The translations under genes and the position numbers were made by a program. A model generated the notes under the pieces. It did no database searches, was not told the origin of the DNA, and saw nothing but the letters and a program-made list of their open reading frames with translations. A stretch of 64,000 bases of DNA from Puniceicoccus vermicola (GTDB lineage: Bacteria; Verrucomicrobiota; Verrucomicrobiia; Opitutales; Puniceicoccaceae): the NCBI RefSeq assembly GCF_014230055.1, contig NZ_JACHVA010000127.1, forward strand, positions 169,574 through 233,573, in the 5' to 3' direction. Every line of letters starts with the position of its first letter. The stretch's first letter is position 1. Positions 17,200 through 26,807 of this stretch are shown here, one piece after another.

Positions 17200-19986
17200 C
17201 TATTTTCCGGTCAGTGCCTTATTGACCAGTGCAGCTTGCTCTTCCTTGTGACGGGCAAGAAAACCGGTTGCCGGGCTCGCACTGGCCGGGCGCCCCGCAT
17301 ATTCCGGGACGAAGCCAAAGACCTCTTCCAAGCGAGTCGTCAAGAAAGTCCATGCCCCCATGTTCTGAGGTTCTTCCTGGCACCATACCACCCGTTTGAA
17401 GTTCGGATAGTTCGAAACGATCTCCTTCATGAGCTTCGTGTTGAATGGGAAATACTGCTCCACCCGAATGATGGCGACATTATCAATCCCCTGCTCTTCC
17501 TTCGCCTCGAGAATATCGTAATAAACCTTCCCCGAGCAGAGAACCAAAGTCTTCGCCTTCTTCGGCGCATTCTTGTCGTCCAGAATCGAATTGAAACAAG
17601 TATCGGTAAAATCTTCTCGATACGATACGGCTCGCTTGTGGCGCAATAGGCTCTTCGGCGTCAGAATGATCAACGGCTTGCTGAATTTCCGCTTCATCTG
17701 TCGCCGCAGCACATGGAAATATTGAGCCGGAGTCGTCAAATTACAGACCTGAATATTATTCTCGGCACAATTCTGGAGGAACCGTTCCGGACGTGCTGAG
17801 GAATGCTCAGGCCCCTGCCCTTCATAACCGTGAGGCAACAAGAGAACGATGCCACTGATCCGCTGCCACTTGGATTCGCTGGCGAAGATAAACTGGTCAA
17901 TGACGACCTGCGCACCATTCACAAAATCACCGAATTGGGCCTCCCAAAGACTCAGCATCTCGGGATACTCGAGCGAATAGCCATAGTCAAAACCGAGAAC
18001 AGCCGCTTCCGAAAGCAGGGAGTTGTGAACACAGAACTGTGCCTGGTCCTCACTGATGTGGCTAAACGGGACGTAGCGTTCACGGGTTTCCATATCATAG
18101 AAAGCCGCGTGACGTTGGCTGAAGGTCCCCCGCTCACTGTCTTGACCGGAGAGACGCACCGGAGTTCCCTCCCGGAGGAGAGTTCCGAAGGCTAAACCTT
18201 CTCCAAAAGCCCAATCGACCCCCTTGTCCTCATCGAACGCCTTCCGTTTCGTCTTCAACTGGCGCTCGATCTTCCGATTCATATCAAAGTCATCGGGGAT
18301 GTGCGTCAGCACGTGGGCCACGGACTCCAGTTCCTTTTCGGAAACCTTTGTCTCAATCGTGTCGAAGTTATACCCAGGCTGAAAAACAGCGTTCGATTCC
18401 GCGAAAACTTCCTTGTGAGATTCGGGTCTTTTCCCGGATTTTGCCTGTTCGAAGGCCGTCTCAAAACCTTCATGAATCTCTTTTTCGATCTCCTGAATCC
18501 GTTCCTCAGAAATATCGCCGGACTCGATCAACCGCGCTCGGAGTTCTTCGCGCGGAGATTGCATTTCGCTGATGGCCTTATAGAGAAGCGGTTGAGTGAA
18601 AGCGGGCTCGTCCGACTCGTTGTGGCCGTGTTTCCGATAGCAGTTAATATCGAGGAAAATATCCTCTTGGAAAGCTTCGCGGTACTCAATCGCGAGCTCT
18701 GCAGCATGGGCGACGGCTAACGGATCATTACCGTTTACATGAAGAATCGGTGCCTCGATCATCTTGGCGACATCCGTGCAATAACGACTCGAGCGGGCAT
18801 CGGATGGATCTGTGGTGAATCCGATCTGATTGTTTACCACGATATGAATCGTTCCCCCAGTGCGATAGCCCTTGAGCTTCGAGAAATTACAGACTTCAGC
18901 GACTACCCCCTGCCCGGCGATAGCGGCATCCCCGTGAATGAGAATGGGGACGACCTGCTTACGCTCCAAATCACCGATGATCCTTTGGCGGGCACGAGCC
19001 TTCCCCTCGACCACAGAGTTGACGGCTTCCAGGTGGCTAGGGTTCGCAGCGAGACGGATATCAATCGTTTCACCGCTCTCGGTCTTCACGCTGTTATCGT
19101 AACCGAGGTGGTATTTTACGTCGCCGGACGGAGACCCCTCTTTATCCGGCTGAAAATCAGGAGCAAACTCGCGGAAGATGAAGGAATGTTCCTTACCAAC
19201 GATGTTGCCGAGCACATTCAAACGACCGCGGTGGGCCATCCCCATAACGATCTCTTTCATCCCCAGAGCCGGCATCCGCTGCAAAATCTGATCCAAAGCG
19301 GTGATCAATGATTCTCCCCCTTCCAGGGAGAAACGCTTCTGCCCGACAAAACGAGAATGCAGCATTCTCTCAAAATCTTCTGCTGAGGCGATCTTGCGGT
19401 AGATGCGTTCCTTTTCTTCGGTCGAAAACTCGGGCTCGAAGCAGTTCGGCTCGATCCGCGACTGAATCCAACGTCGCTTCGGGGTCTCCTGAACGTGGAG
19501 ATATTCGATCCCGATCTTCCCACAGTAAGTTTTACGGAGACGATCCAGAAGATCCTTCACCGATATCCCAGCTGGGCACTGGAAGTTCCCCGTATCCATG
19601 ACAACGTCCAGATCTGCATCCGCCAGTCCGAGCCGTTCCAATGACAAGCGTGGATTCGGAATGATCTCTTTCACCAATGGATTGAAAGCGCCTTCGGTGT
19701 GCCCCATCGAACGGTAAGCGTAAATCGCACCGATCACCCGGGATTGAACACCGGCTGATTTCTCGTCCCCTCCGACTTCCTTCGTCGGACTCGTATCGCC
19801 CTTCGAATACTGGAGGGCCAGTTCAAATCCCTCAAAAAAGGCCCGCCACTCCGGGTCTAGAGAATCGGGAGATTCACGCCATTGCTGAAAGCGCTCGTCG
19901 ATAATATCGCTGTTCGAGCGGTTTGCGAAAGAAAGATGATTCATGCGTGGGGAGCGAGCGAGTGTGTGAATAAAAGCCGATAACAT
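17200..19986 (-). CDS. sucA: 2-oxoglutarate dehydrogenase E1 component
   Basis: Thiamine-diphosphate-dependent decarboxylase of the TCA cycle. The 928-residue product has the expected domain order: N-terminal E2-binding segment ([17 protein letters not shown]), the [13 protein letters not shown] region, the TPP site [10 protein letters not shown] and the conserved DCFLNVP-type N-terminal acceptor in altered form. Two starts are possible: the one given, preceded by a GGAGGGG ribosome-binding site, and a downstream ATG 14 codons later that begins nearer the conserved part. A CCTTGA/TCAAGG inverted repeat lies about 45 bases upstream. Operon partner is sucB. Confidence 0.96.
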   Translation of the reverse strand: MLSAFIHTLARSPRMNHLSFANRSNSDIIDERFQQWRESPDSLDPEWRAFFEGFELALQYSKGDTSPTKEVGGDEKSAGVQSRVIGAIYAYRSMGHTEGAFNPLVKEIIPNPRLSLERLGLADADLDVVMDTGNFQCPAGISVKDLLDRLRKTYCGKIGIEYLHVQETPKRRWIQSRIEPNCFEPEFSTEEKERIYRKIASAEDFERMLHSRFVGQKRFSLEGGESLITALDQILQRMPALGMKEIVMGMAHRGRLNVLGNIVGKEHSFIFREFAPDFQPDKEGSPSGDVKYHLGYDNSVKTESGETIDIRLAANPSHLEAVNSVVEGKARARQRIIGDLERKQVVPILIHGDAAIAGQGVVAEVCNFSKLKGYRTGGTIHIVVNNQIGFTTDPSDARSSRYCTDVAKMIEAPILHVNGNDPLAVAHAAELAIEYREAFQEDIFLDINCYRKHGHNESDEPAFTQPLLYKAISEMQSPREELRARLIESGDISEERIQEIEKEIHEGFETAFEQAKSGKRPESHKEVFAESNAVFQPGYNFDTIETKVSEKELESVAHVLTHIPDDFDMNRKIERQLKTKRKAFDEDKGVDWAFGEGLAFGTLLREGTPVRLSGQDSERGTFSQRHAAFYDMETRERYVPFSHISEDQAQFCVHNSLLSEAAVLGFDYGYSLEYPEMLSLWEAQFGDFVNGAQVVIDQFIFASESKWQRISGIVLLLPHGYEGQGPEHSSARPERFLQNCAENNIQVCNLTTPAQYFHVLRRQMKRKFSKPLIILTPKSLLRHKRAVSYREDFTDTCFNSILDDKNAPKKAKTLVLCSGKVYYDILEAKEEQGIDNVAIIRVEQYFPFNTKLMKEIVSNYPNFKRVVWCQEEPQNMGAWTFLTTRLEEVFGFVPEYAGRPASASPATGFLARHKEEQAALVNKALTGK

Positions 19987-20029
19987 TGCCCCTCCCCCAA
20001 TGGACAGTCAAGAAAACAGCCCCTAATTA

Positions 20030-20043
20030 CCTTGACATCAAGG
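20030..20043. promoter_or_regulatory. Inverted repeat upstream of sucA
   Basis: Perfect six-base inverted repeat CCTTGA-CA-TCAAGG, which also contains TTGACA (plus strand) and TTGATG (minus strand). It lies between sucA and the divergent sulfotransferase gene and could be an operator or part of either promoter. No regulator family is implied by sequence alone. Confidence 0.35.
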
Positions 20044-20155
20044 AATAAATTTAGCGCAGCTTCTGTTACGGAACCGTTACGATAAGCAACATCGATCATG
20101 GTGAGGGCAAAGTTTTGCATCGCCAGACCCGATTCGAGAACTGAGCGTTGGAGGA

Positions 20156-20905
20156 ATGGACGCCCAGATCCAAGCCGACAGTCCCCTCAAAGATCAGCGA
20201 AATCATCAATACGCGGTCCTGCTCAGCACGATGCGCAGTGGCTCGACATTGTTGAAAGCACTAATTGCTTCCACCTCCGACATTGCCCATATGCCGGAAG
20301 TAAACTTCCAGACGGTCCTACAATCTTCGAAAAAACGGTCTGAGCTGGAGGCGGCGCACCCGAATGAAAAGACTCTTCTCCTCAAACGCCCTGCCTGGTT
20401 CCATGAAACGAAGCGCTACCCCATTGTTCCCGGAGATTTCCCGGTCCAGCGAATCATCCTCATCCGCGACGTATACGAGACAGTTCGATCCGTGGGTCGA
20501 ATGATGATGGGCAAGACCTTTGATCGCTTCCCGGGACTCTGGGGACAGAAACTGATTGCCAAGCGCTATTGGACTCCGATCACAAAGAACCTCCTCCAGC
20601 ACGGCCAAAGCGTCCCCGACCAATCCCTCACCGTGCGATATGAGGACATCCTCCGTGAACCGGAGAAAGAGACCCTGACCATTTTCCGGTTTCTCGGATC
20701 TGAGCAAACCGAGGGAGTGCGCTCCTACTCCATGCCAGAGAACTTCCGGTGGAAATGGGGATCGGACGATGGAAGCCCTCGGATAAAAAGCAAGGAAGTC
20801 CTCCCTCCACGAGACCTGAGTCCTACCGATCAAGCCCGCAAAGAGATCATCTGCGGACTCCCAAGCATTCAGAAAGTACGGATCGCCGCAGGCTACCAAA
20901 ACTGA
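20156..20905 (+). CDS. Sulfotransferase-family protein
   Basis: PAPS-dependent sulfotransferase fold of 249 residues. The 5'-phosphosulfate loop is LLSTMRSGSTLL (about 22-33) and the 3'-phosphate-binding element is RDVYETVRSVGRM (about 104-116), both well conserved, with a later RYEDILREPEKE typical of the Sulfotransfer_1/3 group. No signal peptide or membrane span, so it acts in the cytoplasm or at the membrane face. The acceptor is unknown; the same genome clearly handles sulfated glycans (a sulfatase remnant lies 39 kb away). It is divergent from sucA and 74 bases upstream of purD. Confidence 0.82.
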   Translation: MDAQIQADSPLKDQRNHQYAVLLSTMRSGSTLLKALIASTSDIAHMPEVNFQTVLQSSKKRSELEAAHPNEKTLLLKRPAWFHETKRYPIVPGDFPVQRIILIRDVYETVRSVGRMMMGKTFDRFPGLWGQKLIAKRYWTPITKNLLQHGQSVPDQSLTVRYEDILREPEKETLTIFRFLGSEQTEGVRSYSMPENFRWKWGSDDGSPRIKSKEVLPPRDLSPTDQARKEIICGLPSIQKVRIAAGYQN

Positions 20906-20979
20906 GTTTTCGCACATTTAGGCAAAAGTGGAAACCAGTCTTGCCCCACAGCAGGAAACACGGGAACATTTCTTCGCCT

Positions 20980-22293
20980 ATGACAAAAATCCTTCTCATC
21001 GGTTCCGGTGCCCGTGAACACGCCATTTTCAAGGCCCTCCAGCGCTCGGGCGAAAACCCTCAAATCAACGTATTTGGCAGCACGGTCAATCCGGGCCTTT
21101 CCGCCCAGGCTGCTGCCTACCGTAGCGGTCCGATGACCGATCCGGACGCAGTTCTGCATTTTGCCCAAGAGACCCATTCGGAAATTGCAATCATAGGGCC
21201 CGAAGCGCCTCTCGAATCGGGTGTGGCGGACGCTCTCGTCGAAGCCGGGATTCCCACCGTTGGCCCCCAAAAAGAACTCGCCAAGATCGAATCGAGCAAA
21301 GGATTTGCCCGCGATCTCCTCTTGAAACACGGCATCCCGGGGTCACCTGCCTACCAACGTTTTTCCTCCCTTGCGGGAGTGGAAGCTTTCCTGACCGAGT
21401 TAGGTGGAAATTTCGTCGTCAAAGCCGATGGCCTCATGGGAGGAAAGGGAGTCAAAGTTTCCGGCGAGCATTTGGAAAACGAGAAGGAAGCCCTGTCATG
21501 GTGCCGCGAAATTGTTGATTCCGGCTCAGAATTCGTGATCGAGGAAAAGTGCGTCGGCCCCGAGTTTTCCATGTTCACCTTCACCGATGGTAAAACCTTC
21601 GTCCACTCGCCTCTGGTGCAAGACCACAAGCGCGCCTACGTTGGGGATGAGGGCCCGAACACAGGAGGCATGGGTAGCTATTCCATGGCTGACCATCGCC
21701 TACCTTTTGTCGAAGAGTCGGATGTGCAAGCCGCGGTGGAGATGAATGAAAAAACCCTCGCGGCCCTGGCCACTGAAACCGGCTCTCCCTATCGAGGCAT
21801 CTTATACGGCGGATTTATGGCAACCGCCGACGGAATTCGACTCATCGAGTACAATGCTCGTTTCGGAGACCCCGAATGCATGAACCTGCTCACGCTCTTC
21901 GAAGGCAACTTCCTCGAAGCCGTCAAAGGAATGGCCACGGGAACCCTGGATCCGTCGACAATCGGATTCCGCAAGGTCGCCAGTGTCTGCAAGTACCTCG
22001 TCCCGGAAGGTTACCCAGACAAACCCAAGAAACTCTTCCCGATCGATCTATCCGAAGTACCTGACTGCAAGGATCTTTACCTCGGCTCGGTCGATGAAGT
22101 GGATGGTCAACTCCTGGCAGCGGGCTCTCGGACATTGGCCTTCGTCGGAACCGGCTCCACTCTCGCTGAGGCAGAAGCCGCAGCCGAAGCATTGGCCAAC
22201 AAGGTTCCTGGTCCCCTATTCCACCGTCCGGATATCGGCACAGAGGCCCTCGTCCAGAAGCGGATCGATCTCATTCAAAGTCTTCGCGGGTAA
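20980..22293 (+). CDS. purD: Phosphoribosylamine-glycine ligase
   Basis: ATP-grasp enzyme making glycinamide ribonucleotide, the second step of purine synthesis. The 437-residue product starts with the usual MTKILLIGSGAREHAI; the frame extends 77 codons further upstream but that extension overlaps the sulfotransferase gene and has no family similarity, so the internal ATG is the start. The ATP-grasp region FVVKADGLMGGKGVKV, the GPEFSMFTFTDG strand and the metal site LIEYNARFGDPE are all present. It is followed after 35 bases by purN. Confidence 0.96.
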   Translation: MTKILLIGSGAREHAIFKALQRSGENPQINVFGSTVNPGLSAQAAAYRSGPMTDPDAVLHFAQETHSEIAIIGPEAPLESGVADALVEAGIPTVGPQKELAKIESSKGFARDLLLKHGIPGSPAYQRFSSLAGVEAFLTELGGNFVVKADGLMGGKGVKVSGEHLENEKEALSWCREIVDSGSEFVIEEKCVGPEFSMFTFTDGKTFVHSPLVQDHKRAYVGDEGPNTGGMGSYSMADHRLPFVEESDVQAAVEMNEKTLAALATETGSPYRGILYGGFMATADGIRLIEYNARFGDPECMNLLTLFEGNFLEAVKGMATGTLDPSTIGFRKVASVCKYLVPEGYPDKPKKLFPIDLSEVPDCKDLYLGSVDEVDGQLLAAGSRTLAFVGTGSTLAEAEAAAEALANKVPGPLFHRPDIGTEALVQKRIDLIQSLRG

Positions 22294-22328
22294 GCGAGGA
22301 ACCGCTGACCAACAGCCTGCCCATCGGC

Positions 22329-22931
22329 ATGAGTGAAAGCAAAAAGATTTCTGTCGGCATTCTCGGGTCAACTCGAGGAAGCGCCCTCCGGCCCATTGTA
22401 GACGCATGGCAACAGGGCGAATTGGGAGTGGACCTTTCGGTAGTCATCTCCAACCGCAAGTCTGCGGGCATCCTCGAGTACGCCCGCGAGCAAGGTATCC
22501 CGGCGATCCGTGTATCGGCCAAAGACCGCGACCGCGAGGAGTTTGACCGGGAGGTTAGCAATCAACTCCGCCAGCACGGGGTGCAGATTGTTCTGATGAT
22601 CGGCTATATGAGGATCGTATCGCCACCCTTCGTCGAGGAATGGCGCGGCCGACTTCTCAACATCCATCCTTCACTCCTGCCTCGGCATGGCGGCCTGATG
22701 GATCTGGACGTCCACCGCTCTGTTTTAGAGGCTGGAGATGCGGAATCCGGATGCACACTCCATCTCGCCGAGGAAGAAGTCGATGCAGGCCGCATTGTTC
22801 TTCAAAAGACCTGCCCTGTTGTGCCCGGAGAGACTCCCGAATCACTCAAAGCAAAAGTCCAAGAACTGGAAGCCGAGTCATTTCTGGAACTGCTGAGAAA
22901 TCCACGCGAGTTCCTCGACATCGCCGAATAA
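22329..22931 (+). CDS. purN: Phosphoribosylglycinamide formyltransferase
   Basis: Transfers formyl from 10-formyl-THF to GAR, the step directly after PurD. The 200 residues show the N-terminal ILGSTRGSALRPI phosphate loop, the folate-site signature NIHPSLLPRHGG and the AEEEVDAGRIV region. The usual HPSLLPAFPG is slightly altered (PRHGG). Placed in tandem with purD, forming a second small pur cluster in this window. Confidence 0.93.
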   Translation: MSESKKISVGILGSTRGSALRPIVDAWQQGELGVDLSVVISNRKSAGILEYAREQGIPAIRVSAKDRDREEFDREVSNQLRQHGVQIVLMIGYMRIVSPPFVEEWRGRLLNIHPSLLPRHGGLMDLDVHRSVLEAGDAESGCTLHLAEEEVDAGRIVLQKTCPVVPGETPESLKAKVQELEAESFLELLRNPREFLDIAE

Positions 22932-23298
22932 ATTAACGCCGCAGGTCCGGCCCATGCCGGACTCCGGCAACGGATTCACGGGTAGCCACGCTCAAGGATT
23001 CGTCTCGGACGAAATCTACAGGACCAAGAAATTGCGACCTCCGACAGATCCTCCCAGAACGAGCTGAAATATCGAAGGCTGGAGAATAACCGGACATCTC
23101 TCTCCTAGAAAAAGAAAGAGACACTTTAACATCCGCGCACACGCCACAAATAAGACGGCAGATAGTATCAGACGAACTAACGCCTCCGCAGAAGGCATTC
23201 AGAATCCCGAAGCAGCGTCCACTCTCCTCACGAATGAGGCTGAAAAGCCGTCACCCTATTGAGATGAATAAAAACGCTAACCTTTCCAGAATAGAAAA
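22932..23298. other. Intergenic stretch with a perfect hairpin, no gene recognised
   Basis: About 370 bases between the convergent purN and the ABC transporter ATPase. A perfect seven-base inverted repeat GTCCGGC/GCCGGAC with a CCAT loop (22945-22962) lies 14 bases after the purN stop and may end its transcript, although no T run follows. A smaller GGCTGAAAAGCC hairpin sits near 23239. No coding potential or RNA gene was recognised. Confidence 0.5.
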
Positions 23299-24414
23299 CT
23301 AAAGAACGTTCTCCGTCTCGGCGTCAAACAGGTGGCAGCGCGCCAGATCAAAACGTACATGGATTTTTTCGCCCAAGCTGAATGAGTGATCCGCCTGTAC
23401 CTTACCGATAAAATTATGCCCCCCAGGAGTCGTCAGATAAAGGAACGTCTCCGCCCCCATGGGCTCGGCAACATCGATGATCGCTTCGATGCCTTCAGCA
23501 TCTGTGGCAGATACCGTCTCGATGTCCTCTGGACGGATACCAAAAACGATTTCTTTTCCACCTTTTTGCGCCGAGGAGGCAAGGCGGTTATCCAATAAAA
23601 GTTCGAAACCTTTTCCACTGGCTGGGGTCTCCACGAACTTCTTTCCTCCATCACCATCCACGACTTGTCCCTTGAAAAAGTTCATGGGAGGGCTACCGAT
23701 GAACCCGGCGACGAACATATTCTGCGGCTTGTTGTAGAGGTTGAGTGGCCCGTCTACCTGCATGATGTTTCCATCCTTCATGACGCAAATTCGGTCTCCC
23801 ATCGTCATGGCCTCAACTTGGTCGTGCGTCACGTAAATCATGGTCGCGTCCAAGCGGGCGTGAAGCTTCGAGATCTCCGTACGCATCTGAACGCGCATCT
23901 TCGCATCGAGATTGGACAGCGGCTCATCGAAGAGGAACACTTCCGGTTGACGGACAATCGCGCGCCCCACGGCAACGCGTTGACGCTGACCACCGGAGAG
24001 GGCCTTCGGCTTACGGTCCAGCATAGACTCCAACCCGAGAATGTCAGCGGCGTTGTCGACCCGTCGCTTGATCTCCTCCCGCGGCATCCTCTGCAACTTC
24101 AAACCGAAGGCCATGTTGTCAAAGACGGTCATGTGAGGATAGAGGGCGTAGTTTTGGAAAACCATCGCGATCCCGCGGTCCTTGGGAGCCACATCATTGA
24201 CGATCCGATCTCCAATTTTCAACGTTCCTCCAGTAATTTCTTCGAGGCCGGCAATCATCCGTAAGGTTGTCGATTTCCCACAACCAGAGGGCCCTACGAG
24301 GACCATAAATTCTTTATCATGAATCTCGAGGTCGATCCCCTTAACGGCGCGGAAAGAATCCTTTTTTCCGGGGCTGTAGGTCTTGTCGAGCTTATCAATT
24401 GTTACTGAGGACAT
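23299..24414 (-). CDS. Carbohydrate ABC transporter ATPase (UgpC/MsmK/MalK family)
   Basis: Energises import by the two permeases encoded just upstream. The 371 residues contain Walker [10 protein letters not shown] (41-49), the Q-loop [11 protein letters not shown], the signature [14 protein letters not shown], Walker [12 protein letters not shown] and the switch histidine YVTHDQ, followed by a C-terminal OB-fold (TOBE) domain with FGIRPEDIE that is characteristic of the sugar/glycerol-3-phosphate subgroup. It is the last gene of a five-gene operon. The sugar cannot be read from the ATPase, and such ATPases may serve several transporters. Confidence 0.95.
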   Translation of the reverse strand: MSSVTIDKLDKTYSPGKKDSFRAVKGIDLEIHDKEFMVLVGPSGCGKSTTLRMIAGLEEITGGTLKIGDRIVNDVAPKDRGIAMVFQNYALYPHMTVFDNMAFGLKLQRMPREEIKRRVDNAADILGLESMLDRKPKALSGGQRQRVAVGRAIVRQPEVFLFDEPLSNLDAKMRVQMRTEISKLHARLDATMIYVTHDQVEAMTMGDRICVMKDGNIMQVDGPLNLYNKPQNMFVAGFIGSPPMNFFKGQVVDGDGGKKFVETPASGKGFELLLDNRLASSAQKGGKEIVFGIRPEDIETVSATDAEGIEAIIDVAEPMGAETFLYLTTPGGHNFIGKVQADHSFSLGEKIHVRFDLARCHLFDAETENVL

Positions 24415-24444
24415 GTCTTATAAGGTAGGGTTGAGTCGTAAATG

Positions 24445-25281
24445 TTATCCCTTCACCGCACCGGCGGCGAGGCCCTTGACGAAGAATTTCATCGAGAAAA
24501 GGAAAATAATCAGAAGAGGAATGGAGCTAATGGTGTAACCGGCCATCAATTCACCGTATTGCTTCACATACTCGCCATCCAAGCGGAACAGACCAACGGG
24601 AATGGTCAGCAAGGCATCATCACGCAAGAGAAGCAACGGAAGGATCACGTTGTTCCAAGAAGCGAGGAAGTCCATGATACAAGTCACGGAAATAATCGAT
24701 GCCGAAAGCGGCAAGACGATATGGCGAATCTGTGCGAAATGCCCTCCCCCATCAATCTGGGTCGATTCGAAAAGCTCTTTCGGAATGTCCTCAATAAAGT
24801 TGCGAAGGATAAAGACCCCTGCCACTTGGCCCCCAACAGAGGCCATCACGACCAGAGCCCACAAGCTGTTCACCAATCCCAAGTTCATCAGGAGGTCGAA
24901 GAGCGTTACGAGGGCGGCAACCGTTCCGGGGAGGAACATAGTGGCCATCACCAGATAAAAAATCACATTCTTCCCCGGAAAATCGAAACGGGCGATTGCG
25001 TAGGAACACATCAACACGATCACCAGAGTTACGAACGTGCCGGTGAATGATACAAAAATCGAATTCGCAATATATCCATTAACCGTTTCCCAGGCGACCT
25101 TCCAGTTGCCCCATTTCCAGTCCAAGGGATTATCAAAAAACCAAGGGTTCTGGAGGAATTGGTCGTTCGATTTAAAGCTCACCACGATCATGATGAACAG
25201 CGGGACGAACGCAAAGAAGAGAACGAAAGCGACGTACCCGATTTTAACGCCTTCGGCGACCTTGTTGATTTTCTCAGCCAT
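24445..25281 (-). CDS. Carbohydrate ABC transporter permease (MalG/UgpE-like)
   Basis: Inner-membrane permease of 278 residues with about six spans, normal for the MalG family. The ATPase-contact EAA loop is visible as ELFESTQIDGGGHFAQ followed by IRHIVLPLSA. The C terminus FSMKFFVKGLAAGAVKG is the standard end of this family. It lies between the larger permease (28-base gap) and the ATPase (30-base gap), so all act as one importer. Confidence 0.93.
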   Translation of the reverse strand: MAEKINKVAEGVKIGYVAFVLFFAFVPLFIMIVVSFKSNDQFLQNPWFFDNPLDWKWGNWKVAWETVNGYIANSIFVSFTGTFVTLVIVLMCSYAIARFDFPGKNVIFYLVMATMFLPGTVAALVTLFDLLMNLGLVNSLWALVVMASVGGQVAGVFILRNFIEDIPKELFESTQIDGGGHFAQIRHIVLPLSASIISVTCIMDFLASWNNVILPLLLLRDDALLTIPVGLFRLDGEYVKQYGELMAGYTISSIPLLIIFLFSMKFFVKGLAAGAVKG

Positions 25282-25309
25282 AATAAAATTTCCAGTTCTG
25301 CAACAGGGA

Positions 25310-26797
25310 TTATTTATCCACCTTCACAAACTTCTGATTGATGACGGTCAGAAGTAGAATGATCACGAAGAGAACCATCCCTAGAGCACACGCATAGCCA
25401 AACTGACCATCGACGAACGCGGCTTGGAACATGAACAGACCTGGAACCAGGCCTTTGTTCCCCGGACCCCCGTCCACCCCGAGAAGGATGAAGAAGATCT
25501 CATAGGCGACCAAGGTATTGATCGTCATGAAAATGATGTTGATGCGGACCTGCGTCATGATGAGTGGCAGTTCGATCCGGAAGATCATCCCGAGAGGAGT
25601 TACACCATCAAGGCGTGCAGCCTCATAGACGTCTTCCGAGATATTCTGAAGCCCCGAAAGGTAAATCAGAACCCCAACAGTCCCCACCCAAGGGAAGCCC
25701 CAGAAGAGAATCGCTGGGATGACCAAATCCTTATTCCCGAGCCAAGCGGGTTTCCCATTGGCAAACTGATCAATTGGAGAGGTCCAAATCGAGCCAAAGA
25801 GGATAAGTAGAGAACCTACGGTAATAACTGCCAAACCGATGTAGATGATCAGCGGACGACCCGTGAAATAGTCGCGTTTGGAACGAACCAGCTCGTAGAC
25901 CGCCATCCCCACCAAGAGGAGCGCTGAAAGCCGCCACATAATTCCGCCCCAGAAAACAAGGACGCCGGCAAGGATGATAAAAGGCCAAATGATCCAGCTC
26001 CCACTCATCCGACGGGATCCGAAAAACATCCAAATGACAAACGCACCGAAGAGCGACAACCAGCCTGATGCCGAGACAAGTAGACCGGCAGAACTAGAAA
26101 TCGGAAAAAGGCAGCTACCCACGAGAATCCAAAGGTAATCCCCGATCCTCGATGGGGTTCGCTCCTTTCGAAACGAAAAGGTAATAATAATGGCGCCGAG
26201 TAAGACGATTCCGCCAACGCTCCCAAAAATCGGATTGATGAAATGATTTGAGACAGGTTCCAACTGGTTCGCGATCGAGGGCATCACTCCATCCAGCCAA
26301 TTCAGGACGCTCATCAATCCCGTGGCATTTAAAAATCGGTTCACCAGCCCAAATTCCGGTTCGTAGAAACTCTTCCAAATCAGAAGAAAGACCATCGCCG
26401 GAATGATCATCGGAACAACGAAACATACTTGGAAGAAGTAACGCAAACGGTCGCTGGCAATCCGGTGAAGAGCAATGGCGGCCAGAATCCCCGGCCATAA
26501 CTTCAAAAGATTGGCCACCAACAAAATCCCGACCAACTTAAAGGACTGCCAAAATTGTGGGTCCTTGAAGGCTCGGGCAAAATTGTCAAAGCCGATGTAT
26601 TCCTGGACGGATGGTGGCTCCCACCGGAAAAACGACATGATAACCACATCGATTTTCGGGTAATAACTGAAGACAAGAAGGGAGAGCGTTGTCGGAAGGA
26701 CTAGCAGGTAGAGGGAAAGGTAGAGTTTGCTCTTTTGAAAGAACTTCGCTCGCTTTCGCGCGCTGTTTAGCTGCTCGGAAGTTAGATTGTTTTCCAT
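25310..26797 (-). CDS. Carbohydrate ABC transporter permease (MalF/UgpA-like) with an inserted membrane domain
   Basis: Partner of the MalG-like permease. The N-terminal part (LYLLVLPTTLSLLVFSYYP, then FDNFARAFKDPQFW) and the C-terminal part (EAA loop EDVYEAARLDGVTPLG, then GGPGNKGLVPGLFMF) are standard for MalF/UgpA proteins of ~300 residues. Between them, roughly residues 175-345, is an extra hydrophobic block with about five or six predicted membrane spans and arginine-rich loops (SFRKERTPSR, SRRMSGSW, RSKRDYF). The frame is continuous and the insert does not resemble a known soluble domain. The ten-base gap to the solute-binding protein gene confirms the operon. Role of the insert is unknown. 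Confidence 0.9.
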   Translation of the reverse strand: MENNLTSEQLNSARKRAKFFQKSKLYLSLYLLVLPTTLSLLVFSYYPKIDVVIMSFFRWEPPSVQEYIGFDNFARAFKDPQFWQSFKLVGILLVANLLKLWPGILAAIALHRIASDRLRYFFQVCFVVPMIIPAMVFLLIWKSFYEPEFGLVNRFLNATGLMSVLNWLDGVMPSIANQLEPVSNHFINPIFGSVGGIVLLGAIIITFSFRKERTPSRIGDYLWILVGSCLFPISSSAGLLVSASGWLSLFGAFVIWMFFGSRRMSGSWIIWPFIILAGVLVFWGGIMWRLSALLLVGMAVYELVRSKRDYFTGRPLIIYIGLAVITVGSLLILFGSIWTSPIDQFANGKPAWLGNKDLVIPAILFWGFPWVGTVGVLIYLSGLQNISEDVYEAARLDGVTPLGMIFRIELPLIMTQVRINIIFMTINTLVAYEIFFILLGVDGGPGNKGLVPGLFMFQAAFVDGQFGYACALGMVLFVIILLLTVINQKFVKVDK

Positions 26798-26807
26798 TTT
26801 AGCTTAA

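Noticed and set aside
20749..20979. 77-codon N-terminal extension of purD
   Set aside because: Overlaps the sulfotransferase gene in another frame; standard PurD N terminus begins at the internal ATG.
22945..22962. REP element linked to the RAYT genes
   Set aside because: The hairpin is perfect but I found no second copy of the same sequence in the window, so a RAYT link has no support.
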